The translations under genes were made by a program, and so were the position numbers. The notes under the pieces are model-generated. The model was not told the DNA's origin, did no database searches, and saw only the letters and a program-made list of their open reading frames with translations. DNA of 64,000 nt, taken from NCBI GenBank assembly GCA_038503035.1, contig JAVSML010000027.1, positions 1,560,791 to 1,624,790 on the forward strand. The letters run 5' to 3'. Origin of the DNA: Crocodylus rhombifer (taxonomy: Eukaryota > Chordata > Crocodylia > Crocodylidae). This document shows positions 45,360 through 56,159 of the stretch, piece after piece. Each line of letters begins with the position of its first letter. Within the stretch, counting starts at the first letter, position 1.

Positions 45360-47376
45360 CCAATTTGAAAATGAACATCAGTTCACTTGCTTATTGGTTC
45401 AATATGGGCATTTTAGATAAACCTGCAAAGATTGAATTAATTCAGCCTTCGGCTTTTTTGTTGTCTGTTTAGCCAATGGGTCTATTTTGAAGATAGTCTG
45501 AATATTGGGTAGGGAGGGACTCCAAAGATATAGAATCCAGCTAGCCAAATGTCTTTTTGGGATTGCAAAAGGAAGCATTTCTGCTGGAGTCTCTATTTTG
45601 AAAATCAACTCATAGATTTTATCCTAAAATAAAAGCATTCAAATGAGTGTGAACAACAGGTTAATATATATATTTTTTTAAATCCAGGTGATGTTGGTTT
45701 TTAGAGAATTGGGATATCAGTTATTTCACTTAATAGTTACCCTCTTGGAGTCATCACACACAGCTTGAGAATTGGGAGTCTCATTTGTTTCTATTCTAAT
45801 ATAAAAACCTAAGTCTATCTGTCTGTCTGTTCATAACGCTTCATTCATGCTCTGATTGGCTGACAAACAGCAATCAGAGTGCGAACAAGCATTTCAACAG
45901 GAGCTGGCAGTGTGGTGGAGCACCATCATGATGGTGGGTTCACAGGGTACAGGGGTACGAGGGCAGCATTGCTGGCCTCACCCCCCTTACCGTGCTCCCT
46001 GGAGGCAGGGGCAATGGAGCAGACGGAATGGGGGGGTGAGGCCAGCTGGCCTTGCCCCCCCATCCTACTCCCTGCAGGTGGCAAGGTTGGAGTGGAGGTG
46101 TAGGCAAGGCCACTGGAGCTGGCCTTACCCTCCCCTTACTCCTTGCAGGTGATGGTAGCAGCAGAGGGCAGCGGGGTCAGGACATCGCGGCGGGGGGGCT
46201 AGGTTATGGCTCTGGCCTTGGCCCACCCCTCTCCCCTTCCGTTGTCACCGCCTGCAGGGCTCGACACAGTGGTGGGGGGATAGGGGGAATAGCGGGCATG
46301 CGGTGGCGCTAGGGGGAGGGAAGGGGAGGAGTGGGCCCAGGCCTCATGCAGGGGGTGGGGAAAGAGGACCGAGCCTGAGCTGGGAGAGCAGTGGGCCCAG
46401 GCCGACATGGAGCGGGCTCAGAGCTGACCGGGGTGGGTGGGGAGTGGGCCTGGGCTCGAGTGGGGGAAGAGGCTCGCTCCTCCCCTGCCACTGCCACATC
46501 AGGACTGTCCTGCTTCTCCCTTGGCTTGGGTCTCCTTCCCTCTTCAGGCCCCGGCACACTCCTCCCCCAGCCCCTTCCTCCCCGCCCCTTGGCTCCAAGC
46601 CTGCTCCTCTCATTCAACCTGCTGCTGCCAGGTCAGCCCGGGACCGCTGCTCCCCCCCGCCATGGCAGGCCAGCTTCTCCCTACCCTCGAATCTAGTCTT
46701 CTCTCTCATCGGGCCCAGGCCCACTCCTCCCCTCCCCTCCCCCTGCTGCTGTGGCAGGAAGTGGGGGACTGGGCCCAGACCCCAAGCAGCAGGAGGTAAA
46801 GAGGGAGCGGGTGCTGGGGGGGGTGGGGCTCAGAGCTCCATCCCATGGCTTGTCCATAGTCAGGAGGAGCTGAGCAGCAGCTTCCCTTGTGCCTTCTGAG
46901 CATCAGGAGACTCCAGTCTGGTCAAGATGGGGGTGGGGCATTACCCTGCAGCTTCACTCCTCCCACCTGAGCTTTCTTGAGACTGGAAGTACTTGAGCCT
47001 GGAGAAGGCACAGCTTCTATCCTGCTTCTGCCTCCTCTTCTGAATCGGACCAGGAGAGAAGGAGCAGCCGCCCTCTGTTCCTTGCTCTTTTCCCAGACTG
47101 GAATGCCCCTGGTCTGGGGAACAGGGAAGGGCCACTGACCTGCTACTTCATCTTCTCCCTGAGGTCTGGAAGGGAAGGGAACAGTGGGACAGCGCTTCCT
47201 GTGCAGCCTCAGACTGGGATCACCCCAGTCTAGGGAAGATACAGGGAGAAGGTAATGGCTGTAGGTTGAATACCTGTACTGTTCCCTCTCCCTGAAAGAT
47301 TTCTAGCAGTGGAAATTTTCAGAAATGTCTGCCACTAGAAATGAAGAGCTGTTAATACCATGGTAGGCATTGTTCT
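45360..47376 (+). other. Intron 1 segment with GC-rich block
   Basis: 45360-45790 is AT-rich without recognised features. At 45795 the sequence TCTAATATAAAAACC is followed by TCTGTCTGTCTGT and a hairpin (CTCTGATT...AATCAGAG, about 45850-45880), possibly the start of a Helitron-like repeat. 45900-47250 is strongly GC-rich with purine/pyrimidine-biased stretches. Its many open frames lack domains. A small inverted repeat (TTTCTAG...CTAGAAA) lies near 47298-47341. Confidence 0.4.
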
Positions 47377-47745
47377 TTGAGTAAATATGATATCCTCTAT
47401 TAGGCCAACTGTTCTTAGCAGCTTTTGGGCATGATTACCCTTCATCTGACTTAAAGAATTTCTGCTGTTCTGAGAGAGAAGCTAAAGTGTGGCAGGATGT
47501 CAGTGAGACTGTAAATAGCAAGAAATACATTCTTACTGACATCCTGCCTACTTTTAGCTTCTCTCATTCCTTGGAGTCTCAGAACAGCAGAGACTGCCTA
47601 TACCCAAAGGTGGGTAACTGCACCCGAAAGCTTGCTAAGAACTTTTTCCCAACAACTCAGTTGGTCTAATAAAAGAGATCACATCTGTTCAAAGGACCTT
47701 GCTTGCCTACATCCTTAGACCAGCATGGCTACAACCAAGAAACCC
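47377..47745 (+). repeat. TTGGTCTAATAAAAGA repeat with internal inverted repeat
   Basis: This is the longest copy of the dispersed repeat also seen at 8325-8470. The 3' part has CCCGAAAGCTTGCTAAG, AGTTGGTCTAATAAAAGAG and AGACCAGCATGGCTAC. Upstream it contains an inverted repeat: TCTGCTGTTCTGAGA...GGCAGGATGTCAGT (47461-47504) pairs with ACTGACATCCTGCC...TCAGAACAGCAGA (about 47535-47592). It may be a Penelope-like retroelement, but no protein is encoded here. Confidence 0.6.
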
Positions 47746-48111
47746 AGTGTTCATACCTTTAGCATTCCAGAAATATGAAACGCATTGTACAGCTTGTTCC
47801 TTTTGATTCAGGAATCCTTTCAGTACAGTAGTGCTAAATTCCCTTACATATTAAGAGTGGGTGTGAGAGAGTGCATTTATTTCACTGTTAATGTCCTTTT
47901 GCCTAGTCCTTTTGCCTATAGTATATAGAATATGCTTCTGTGAAATTGTATGTAGGAACAGGAGAAGAAGGATGATGAAACTTCTGCAATTTTGTTTGCA
48001 TTGACTGAAATAGCCATATTGTATGTCGCGGTTTCCCAACAAAGCTATCAGAGACTGAGACTTTCTATCATGTCAGTTTCCTGAAGCCTGAATCACAGGG
48101 TGCTTGCAAAA

Positions 48112-48815
48112 TAGGGCTGTGGGAAGCTTCGGTCACTGATTCAATTCAGAGGAGATTCAACGTGATTCAGCAGCTGAATGTCTGAATCAAAATCTAATCT
48201 GGAGACCCATTAATTTCTCCGAATTGAATAGGAAGCCTCCAATTCGATTCGGAGAGATTTGACGATTAGACCATAGACATAACTTTATATGTTTTTTCTA
48301 CGTACCTCAAGGTAGCAGGCGGCTTGTGAACACTGAAATGCTGGGGCAGATGGAGCATCCCACGGGAGCATGGGGGGCCCCCCATGTGCTGGGCAGTGGA
48401 CCCAGAAGTGGACCAAAAGTACTTCCAGTCCTCTTCTGCCTCCACTGCAGAGCATGCTTGGCAACTGGTGTTTCCTGGATCTGGGGGGGGCACCCAGGAC
48501 CCCCCCGTGGCCAATCACCAAGCCGGAAGGGGGGGCCACTGCCGAGTGCACAAGGAACCCCCCCCCCGCGCTCTTGTGGGACACTCCATCTGCACCACCA
48601 TCACAGCGTTCATGAGCCACCCCTGGTACCTTGAGGTGTGTAGAAAAAACATAAAGCTGTGTCTGTGGCCGAATTGCTGATTTTTCTGAATCTGAATCGA
48701 ATCTTCAGATTCAGCAGAATGGAATTGAGACAATGTTCTGAATCAGCAAATCAAATCACTGTCCCCCGAATTGGGCCAAATCCAAATTGAATACAGCCCA
48801 CTTCACACACCCCTA
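48112..48815. mobile_element. Fold-back hAT element, copy 1
   Basis: The left end starts TAGGGCTGTGGGAAGCTTCG; the reverse complement of the right end starts TAGGGGTGTGTGAAGTGGGC. The 8-bp flanks TTGCAAAA (48104-48111) and TTGCACAT (48816-48823) match at 6 of 8. Large inverted arms pair internally: about 48283-48362 with about 48580-48665, sharing TGTTTTTTCTAC and CCTCAAGGTA. Subterminal GATTC/GAATC motifs are abundant. It is non-coding. It is the same family as 48995-49747 but inverted. Confidence 0.88.
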
Positions 48816-48994
48816 TTGCACATGTATTCTTTTCCCCATCACTTAGTGCACACACTGAAAACAAGCCACCTTACCAATAGACACTGCAAACCTGTTTTGG
48901 GGAGCTCACCCCAACACCGGGATTAAGGGCTGAAGGGCTTGTCATCTTGATGGAATTCCCAGGGTAAAAGGAAAGATATTCTGTTCTTAATTAG

Positions 48995-49747
48995 TAAGGT
49001 ATGCGAAATGGGCCATATTCAATTCATTGATTTGGATCATTCTCCCCAATTCAATTAGACCTAATCCGAGGATGCTGATTAAAAGAATCAGCAATTCAGA
49101 CATAGACACGGCTTTAAATGTTTTTTCTACATATCTCAAGGTATCAGACACGGCTCGTGAACACTGCAATGGTGGGTGTATGGAGCGTCCCACGGGAGCG
49201 CGGGGTGCTCCCCTGCATGCTCAGCAGCAAACCCAGAAGTGAACCAGAAGTACTTATAGTCCACTTCCAGGTATGCCGCCAAGTGCACGGGGGGGGCCCT
49301 CTGTGCCCTATATTTCAGCAATCGGCTCTGGGGGGACCCCGGGTGCCCCCCCCAGAGTCAGGAGGAACCAGTCGCCAAGCTGAGAGGGCACGGCCATGTG
49401 CTCCCCTGTAGACCCGGAAGTGGACCAGAAGTACTTCTGGATCTGCCTCCAAGCATGCTGGAGGCATGTGGTCCCCTGTGGTCCTGTGGGACACTTCATC
49501 TGCTCCAGCATTTCAGCATTCATGAGCTGCCTGATACCTTGAGTTATGTGGAAAAGACATTTAAAGCCATGTCTATGTCCGAATCGTTGAATCTTTCGAA
49601 ATCTCTCCAAATCGATTTGGAGGGTTCTGATTCAATTTGGAGACATTAAAGGGTCTCCTGATTCAATTCAGATTCAGAGATTCACCCACCAAATCAGACC
49701 AAATCTCTGCCAAATCAAATCAGTGACTGAAGCTTCGCACCACCCTA
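48995..49747. mobile_element. Fold-back hAT element, copy 2 (inverted relative to copy 1)
   Basis: The element starts TAAGGTATGCGAAATGGGCC and ends CGCACCACCCTA. A perfect 8-bp duplication TTAATTAG flanks it (48987-48994 and 49748-49755). The right terminus in reverse complement, TAGGGTGGTGCGAAGCTTC, matches the left end of copy 1, and its left end matches the right end of copy 1, so orientation is opposite. Internal arms at about 49108-49200 and 49480-49575 are mutually inverted. It is non-coding. Confidence 0.93.
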
Positions 49748-49755
49748 TTAATTAG

Positions 49756-51270
49756 AAGAATTGCATTACTTCCTACAGCTTCAAAAATACAGGATAGACC
49801 AGCCTGGACCCATCTTTTTTGGGATGTATCTGGAAAAGATGCAGGTTTTTTAGGTGGTTAGGCTAAAGTTTCTTAAGTGGTACAGCTGACATCTTGAAAT
49901 ATGTTGGGTTGCTTTTATTGTTCTTTTAGTGCAGTCCAAAACATTCCAACTATTCAACTATAAAGTATTTAAACTTTGTATGATCTGTGACATGTTTTAA
50001 ATTATATGAAGTCAAAGGTGCATATGTACTTATAAAGATTCAGGAACACAGAAAAATGGTGCCAGGTGAATGGAAATAATAAATAAATGCAAATATAAGA
50101 AAACTGAGGATACAGAGGAAGCAATACAAGCATACAAATATTTCAGGACTATGAGCTGAAATAAAATGACCTTAATTTCTCTTGATTTATAACTGGTTGC
50201 TTTAAACCTTTATTCTATCACAACAAAGTATAGTAATTAAAGTGACGTGGATGGGAGGGAACTTGCCGTAGAATGTTGGAGGTGATGCACAATCACTAAC
50301 GCATGGAATATGATTACAATATGCTGAGTATACAGTCAAGGTGCACAAAATAAACATGCTTAAATTATGTGATTTTAAGTAAAATATAAAAAAATCCACA
50401 AATCTCAGCTGTCGTAATGTGATGTTAGGGTTAACAAAATAACACACTTGTTACTAAAATTTAAATTTTTGGTTGATTTAAGGCTCTCTCACAGCATTTT
50501 TGACTTACTTGAGGCCATATTCTTCTTCCCCTTCCCCTTTAACTGTTTTAGTTAAAACCAGTGAAAGCTAATGGACTTGTATATTAAATACTTGTCACTG
50601 ATTTTTCTTTTTAAAAGAAATAGGAAGGATTTATCAATTTAAACCTGGAAAAATAAATGCTTAACTCTTTGTCCTACTCGCCTATCTCTCCTGTCTCTGT
50701 TGTGGACGTTATACTCTTTGCACTGTCAGATACATAATCTCTACGGCTGTTTGTAGATATGCTCGTGATTTTGTAAACTGTGTTAACTGATTTACATCAC
50801 ACAGTTCAAATCAGCTTTAAATTTGAATTAAGAGTTGATCACTGATCATCAGCTCCTTAACAAACCCAATTCGCATACTCCGTGCATGGACTTACGCGCT
50901 TAGCATTTGTGGTTGGAAATAAACAGGAGGCAATAATAAGCCTGTTTAAGCACTGATACATTTGCAAACCTACTGACAATTTTTAAAGTGCTGTTCAAGA
51001 AGCGGTAATGGGTGCAACTGACCTGAGTGTTGTTGATCATCTCGGCCAATGTGGTATGTGAGGGGGGAGAGTAGTGCCCAGGGGCTTTGCCCCATTCTTG
51101 GCAGACCAGTAGGCTGTGTGCTTGGGCAGGTCTGGGGGCTTAGTTAGGATACTGATACTTAGTCACGGCGAGGTGGTGTTGGCACATTTGATTTTGTAAA
51201 GGTGCTACTTTGTGTCGGAGGGCCTCTGTTGTGTTGCAGAAACCCAACTGAGTTTCCCTTGCAGGGATTG
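49756..51270 (+). other. Intron 1 segment, nothing recognised
   Basis: AT-rich to about 50740, then mixed composition. No coding sequence or repeat boundary was supported. Confidence 0.5.
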
Positions 51271-51278
51271 ATATTTGC

Positions 51279-52621
51279 TAGAGGTGCACCGATATATTAG
51301 TCCATATCATATTGGCATCGATAAAAGGAAAATTAATATTATCAGCAGTTGGCTTTTTTGGGGTGATGTGGCCGATAATGTCACCAATAAATGTCGTGTG
51401 CATGGGCACAGTCACAGGATGGACATGGCCAGGAGTATAGCCCAGCACCTTAGAGCGCAGCATCCCGCTGGTAAGTCTGGGGGAGGAAGGGCAGGAAGGG
51501 CTGGGGGCAAGGGAAGGGGCATGGGGGGTTGCAGATTGAGGCCCCCATGGTGAGGGAGGAAGTGGGCTGGGGCAGGTGCTGCACACCTGGGGCAGGGCTC
51601 AGGATGGAGCTGTGAGTGGCTCCTTTGGTGGGACGGGGAGAGAGGGGGACCCCGCCACTGCATGCACCCCAGGGGAGGCAGGCATGGAGAGCCACGTGCC
51701 CCCTGGATCTGTGCATGGGCTAAGGGCAGGCTTCTGTTATGGACTGGCAGCAGCACCAAGCTCCTACTGGCAGGGGAATTGGGCTGGTGTTGCACTTGGG
51801 ATGGGCAGCAGCAATGTTGGGAAAGGAGCCTATGGGGTGGGCTACTGCCAGGGCCATCCTTGGGGTGATGAATAGGGGCAACCACTCTGGGCTCTGTGCT
51901 TTGGGGGGCCCTGCAGAGCCAGGCAGAGAGGTTACGGCCCCTCCTGCAAGCCCACCTAGCTCTGGTGATTCCATGCCTCTGGCTTCACATCCAGCCGCTC
52001 ACCACACCTCCCTCTCCCCCTGCCGCCACCAGCTTCTTAATGTCCAAGCCTTGCACAGGCTGATTTGCCCTGGACCATGCTAGGATCATCTCTGGCTACA
52101 GCCATCCCAAAATTCATCATAGCCCTCCTGAACCTCCTCTCCCAATGTCACCACCACCCACCCTAAATGCAGCCCCAACCCAACTCCCCTGCTGGGAAGA
52201 GCCCAGCGTCGCTCTTGGTCCCAGTCTGCAGTGGCAGCCCGCCCTCACCCCACATGTAGATCTGGGCAGCACATGTTCGCCATGCCTCCCCTGGGGTGCG
52301 CACAGTGGTAGGAGCCAACCCTCCCTCCCTGCGCCTCCCCAGACAAGCTGCTTGTGGCTCCGTCCCATGCCCCATCCCCCCCACTTGTGCAGCTTCTGCC
52401 CCTGCCCCTACCCCAGCCCCACTTCCTCCATCACTGTGGGGGCCTCAGTCTGCCCCCTGCCTCTTTCACTCTACAGACTTACTAGCTGGACACTGCTCTC
52501 CAGGCTTGCATATGCAGCTGCCAGGCTTGCATATCAGCAATCGAATCAGTATCAGCTGATATGGCCCATTAATAATCAGCCATCAGTACTGGCCCAAAAA
52601 ATCTGTATCAGTGCATCCCTA
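51279..52621. mobile_element. Fold-back hAT element, TAGAGGT family, 1.34 kb
   Basis: Left end TAGAGGTGCACCGATATATT; the reverse complement of the right end is TAGGGATGCACTGATACAGA. A perfect 8-bp duplication ATATTTGC flanks it (51271-51278 and 52622-52629). The interior is GC-rich, and about 51640-51860 is the imperfect inverse of about 52140-52320 (for example CACCCCAGGGGAGGCA against TGCCTCCCCTGGGGTG). No transposase is present. It shares its termini with the 33274-33807 element. Confidence 0.93.
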
Positions 52622-52629
52622 ATATTTGC

Positions 52630-55183
52630 AGTGATCATCTGCCAAATTCCTAAAGACTGTTTTTCCTAAAGGTTTTGCCATATGTACATGTTCATTAATA
52701 CAGTTTAAATTGCCTAGTTTGAGGAATGGTTGGTTTTGGGGGCAGCCTTCACTCCTTCATACTCTTGCCTAGGCATATGCTTCAGAGGTCTTGGTGTGAT
52801 TGTCACAGATCTCTTACACGTGCACTATGATCCGGAGAATCAATGGCTGCCTATTGCATAGTCTTTCTTGCAAGGTCTCTTGCCTCATGAGTCATGTTTG
52901 ACTTGCACTTTGGAGCTCAGCACATTCATGTCATGTGTAACCTTTCTTCCTAATTCTTTTCATAACATCCCTAAGATCCCTTCTTCACACTCTCTTTATC
53001 TGTAACAGTATAAATCATGTGCAGGCCCTTATTCTTCTACCTTGACTACTGTAAGCTTCTCACTAACCTTCCTGATATCCATCTCCTCTCCCTTATGTCC
53101 ATTCAAGATGCTGCTGGTAAGACGGTCAACCTGTTCTAACCATGTGCGCCTACCAACCTTCTCTGATCTTACCTCCTTTGCTTATCTGATTTTATGTTTC
53201 TCCCCAACTTCTCCACCTGTCTGTCTGCTTCTACAGGAATGTTCCTTTTTTTAATTACTATTTTGTGATAATGAAATACCATCCCTGAAATAATCCAGGT
53301 AAACAGGATCTTATTTTTAAAATTTCTCATCAAGACCTATTTCTACCATTATAACGACGTAAAACCAGATGCTGTACATTAGTAGTGTGAAAAGCTATTG
53401 TAGGGCATTTTATATCTTGTTTAATTTATATCTTGTACTCTAAGTTCAGAAATTCAAAATAACCTCGTTTTGTACCCACACAGTCTATTTACTAATGCAC
53501 AATTCTTCCTGTGTTAGCTCGATTCTTAGTTTTGTTTTTGTTCTCTCTTTGGATTGTTGTACACACATTTTGAGTCTTGTCATCATTGAACGTTATACCA
53601 CTAGTGCATGGACTGTAACTTTCTTTTTGTATAGTGCTTCACAATAATATACCACAATTCTACTTGGAGCTTCCAAATTCTACTATAAGATGAATAATAG
53701 TGCTAATATATCTCATTTCATTTGTCTTTATCTGTATTATTTGACTATGTTGTAATTTTCTACATTTTTTATAATCCGTGAAGAGGTATTCTGCAAGTCT
53801 GTATGTTAGGAGGATGGCTAATATCCTTCTACAACATTAACATTTTAAATACAATCATGTAACTGAGGCAGGATAAGGAAGGATGTTATTGTAGTAAAAA
53901 CACTATATTGTGACTTGGGACCCGTGAGCTCAACTCATGGCTCTGTCACAGGCTTTTTTGGAAACTCAGACAAGTCATGTATTTTTTTGCCTCAGTTCTC
54001 CTTTTGCAAAGTGGCAGTGATGCTTCCTTAGGAAAACCTACTTGTAAGGCACTTCAGTAGCCCAAGTAACAGGTCCTTATCAGTACCCAGATAAAATAAT
54101 TAAGCTTCTATTGTGTCAGGAACAGTAGTGTAAACAGTGCTTATGTTAAATTCAGGTCTAGCTATTGGTATGAGTTAGCTAATAGAAGACTAGGTTTTCT
54201 GTCTTTGTGGAATATCTAAACTACCTATGATATGCTGTAGGTGCATTCATGAAAGGGAAAATGTTAATTATTCATAGTGCTTTGCTGTACTATAAAAGTC
54301 GATTTATTGAAACAGTAATTTGTTCAAGTTGCATCTGGTAGGAAAATATATCAGGAGTAATTAATTGTATTCAAGATGTGATGGGGTATATATATCCACA
54401 GAGGACAATTGAAAACAGTAGCAGTGTGGTATTGATTGCCTTTTAGAGGAAAAAGTCTTGTCCCATTTCTAAATGTTAACAATTCAGAGAGAAAAATTCC
54501 CGCTTGGGAAGAATGTTTTCCAGGTTGCTTCATTGCCAGGTGTTTGACATTGAGTGGAGCCTTAGATGAATGAAGCTTATGGCAGCCTTTGGAAATGACT
54601 GACTCAGGGGAATCTCAGCTTCCTGCTGTGAAAGTTTCTATTTTCAAAGCACATCAGTTTCAGTGGGAATGTTCCAGTGGTCCCATATGCTACTTCTGAC
54701 AGAGAGCTAAGTTTCTACCCTGAATATGAGACAGCTACTGAAGAGGTTCCCTTGCTGCTAACAAAATGAATTTCAATATGTTGCCAGTGAAAAAGTGGCA
54801 TGTTCGCAACTGCTAATGGAATTTAACTCCATCAATTATTAATGGAAATTTGCTTTGTTTTCCTTCCACCTCTTCCCTTTTAACTCCAGTACATGCTACT
54901 GATATGACTTTGTGGGTTCTGAAACTGAAAAAGAATCGCCCAAACAATATGCTAGTTTGCTTTGAAACTCTTGCTATATTTTCCTCCCCTCCCTCACGCT
55001 CTCTCCTTGACCTAGCAGCAGGAAGCCTTTGTCTGAGGTGTTCATCTGGAACAACTTTTCCACACTTGTTTTCATGTTCTGTTAGATTACAGGGCAGCAG
55101 GCCTACCTTTGAAGCTCCCTTCTCTTTTGTTTCTTTGCAGTGCACTCCAGTAATTAACTTTGTCCTTCTTTTATTTGTTCCAG
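52630..55183 (+). other. End of intron 1
   Basis: AT-rich intron. Around 53035-53200, TTGACTACTGTAAGCTTCTC and GATGCTGCTGGTAAGA have the flavour of a very old LINE (L2-like) fragment, too eroded to annotate. A polypyrimidine stretch precedes the exon 2 acceptor. Confidence 0.45.
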
Positions 55184-55229
55184 TCAATCGCAGTCCACTC
55201 TGCTGAGCATCTTCTCCCAGGAGTACCAG
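55184..55229 (+). CDS. CDIN1: CDIN1 coding exon 2
   Basis: A 46-bp exon completing Ser34 and encoding QSQSTLLSIFSQEYQ (residues 35-49). It matches the human segment SQSQATLLSIFSQEYQ with one Ala-to-Ser change as I recall it. The acceptor is TTTGTTCCAG and the donor is CAG|GTTAGA, a slightly non-consensus GTTAG. The intron that follows is phase 0. This belongs to the helical N-terminal region. Confidence 0.95.
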
Positions 55230-56094
55230 GTTAGAAGTTTTCTCCTTTGTGAGGGTTGACAGGTGCCTAATTGAATGATGAATGTCCCTTTATTTCTTTG
55301 TAATTGAACTGCCAGCTTTCTGATTGGTTTGGAGGATGTTCCCTTTTCCACATCAAGCACCGCCTGAGTCTCAGTGGATGGCTGCCAAGCCTACCCATCC
55401 ATCTGTCTAATAACATCTAGCCTTTGCTTATTTGGTGGACCTGTAATAAATTATGCTAAACCATTATTATTCTGACAATAATAATTTCCCTGTGTTGCGT
55501 GGTTCCATGTGCTAAATGTTTGCTGACTTGCACTGTCAGTGCTGCTTTCCATTGCTGACAGAGATGATGATAAATGACCATTGCCGGAGTGGCAGAAGGC
55601 AAGAGAGGCAGAAAATGGAGTCATTTATCATGAGATGACAGGTGTCAGTCAAGTGGCAAGTCTCTATGGAATTACTTTTTGTAGTTTTTCAAATAAGTTG
55701 TTTTTAAGCAATGTTCTTCCTGGTTAAAAATGCCAATTGAATTGTAAAACTAGAGTGCAGAGGACTTAGATGGAATTGAATTGAGGGAAAATTAATACAA
55801 AGGTTGAAAGAGAGAACAAGTTTTTCTTTGCCCTCTGCAGCCCTCAGCAAACTTATTTAGATTCAATTACTATGACCTTACTGCCTTTTACATATATAGT
55901 ACATTGCAGTACAGTCTGAAGACATTCCATTCAGTAGATTAAAAATAATTTTTAAATTGTAAAAATATAATAGTATTCCTTATAAGCTTAAAATATGGCC
56001 AGTAAACCTGCACTCGGACATTTATGGTTTCTGCATGTGCTCTGTAACACATCATAAAAGTCTTCTTTGTTTGTTGTTTTTTTCTCCTTTTCAG
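55230..56094 (+). other. CDIN1: CDIN1 intron 2, 865 bp, possible enhancer
   Basis: A phase-0 intron. Its middle (about 55390-55680) is rich in homeodomain-like and TALE-like motifs: CTGTCA 55533-55538, TGACAG 55556-55561, TGACAG 55636-55641, plus GATGATAAATGAC and TAATAAATTATG. It has no repeat signature. It could be a conserved regulatory element. Confidence 0.5.
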
Positions 56095-56159
56095 AAACAA
56101 ATCAAAAGAACACATGCCAAACATCACACTGCTGAGGCTATTGAAACTTACTATCAAAG
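56095..56159 (+). CDS. CDIN1: CDIN1 coding exon 3
   Basis: A 65-bp exon encoding [21 protein letters not shown] (in pieces, residues 50-70) plus two bases of Arg71. KRTHAKHHT and EAIE.YYQR are conserved with human CDIN1. The acceptor is CTCCTTTTCAG and the donor AAAG|GTATGA. The basic, His-rich stretch fits the predicted helix-turn-helix portion of the protein. Confidence 0.95.

Larger units (their letters stand above)
16700..55183 (+). other. CDIN1: CDIN1 intron 1, 38.5 kb
   Basis: A phase-2 intron from GTAAGC to TTTGTTCCAG. It joins AG of exon 1 to T of exon 2 to make Ser34. It carries most of the mobile elements listed separately. I found no further coding exon in it, but 5'-UTR or alternative exons cannot be excluded without transcript data. 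Confidence 0.9.

Noticed and set aside
46303..46903. Open frames up to 198 residues in the GC-rich block
   Set aside because: Low-complexity Pro/Ser/Gly composition, open in several frames at once, no domain and no splice support.
51412..52669. Open frames up to 174 residues between 51.4 and 52.7 kb
   Set aside because: They lie inside the 51279-52621 fold-back hAT element; no domain is recognisable.
53035..53240. Possible L2-like LINE fragment
   Set aside because: Only a few words resemble the family; borders and strand could not be supported.
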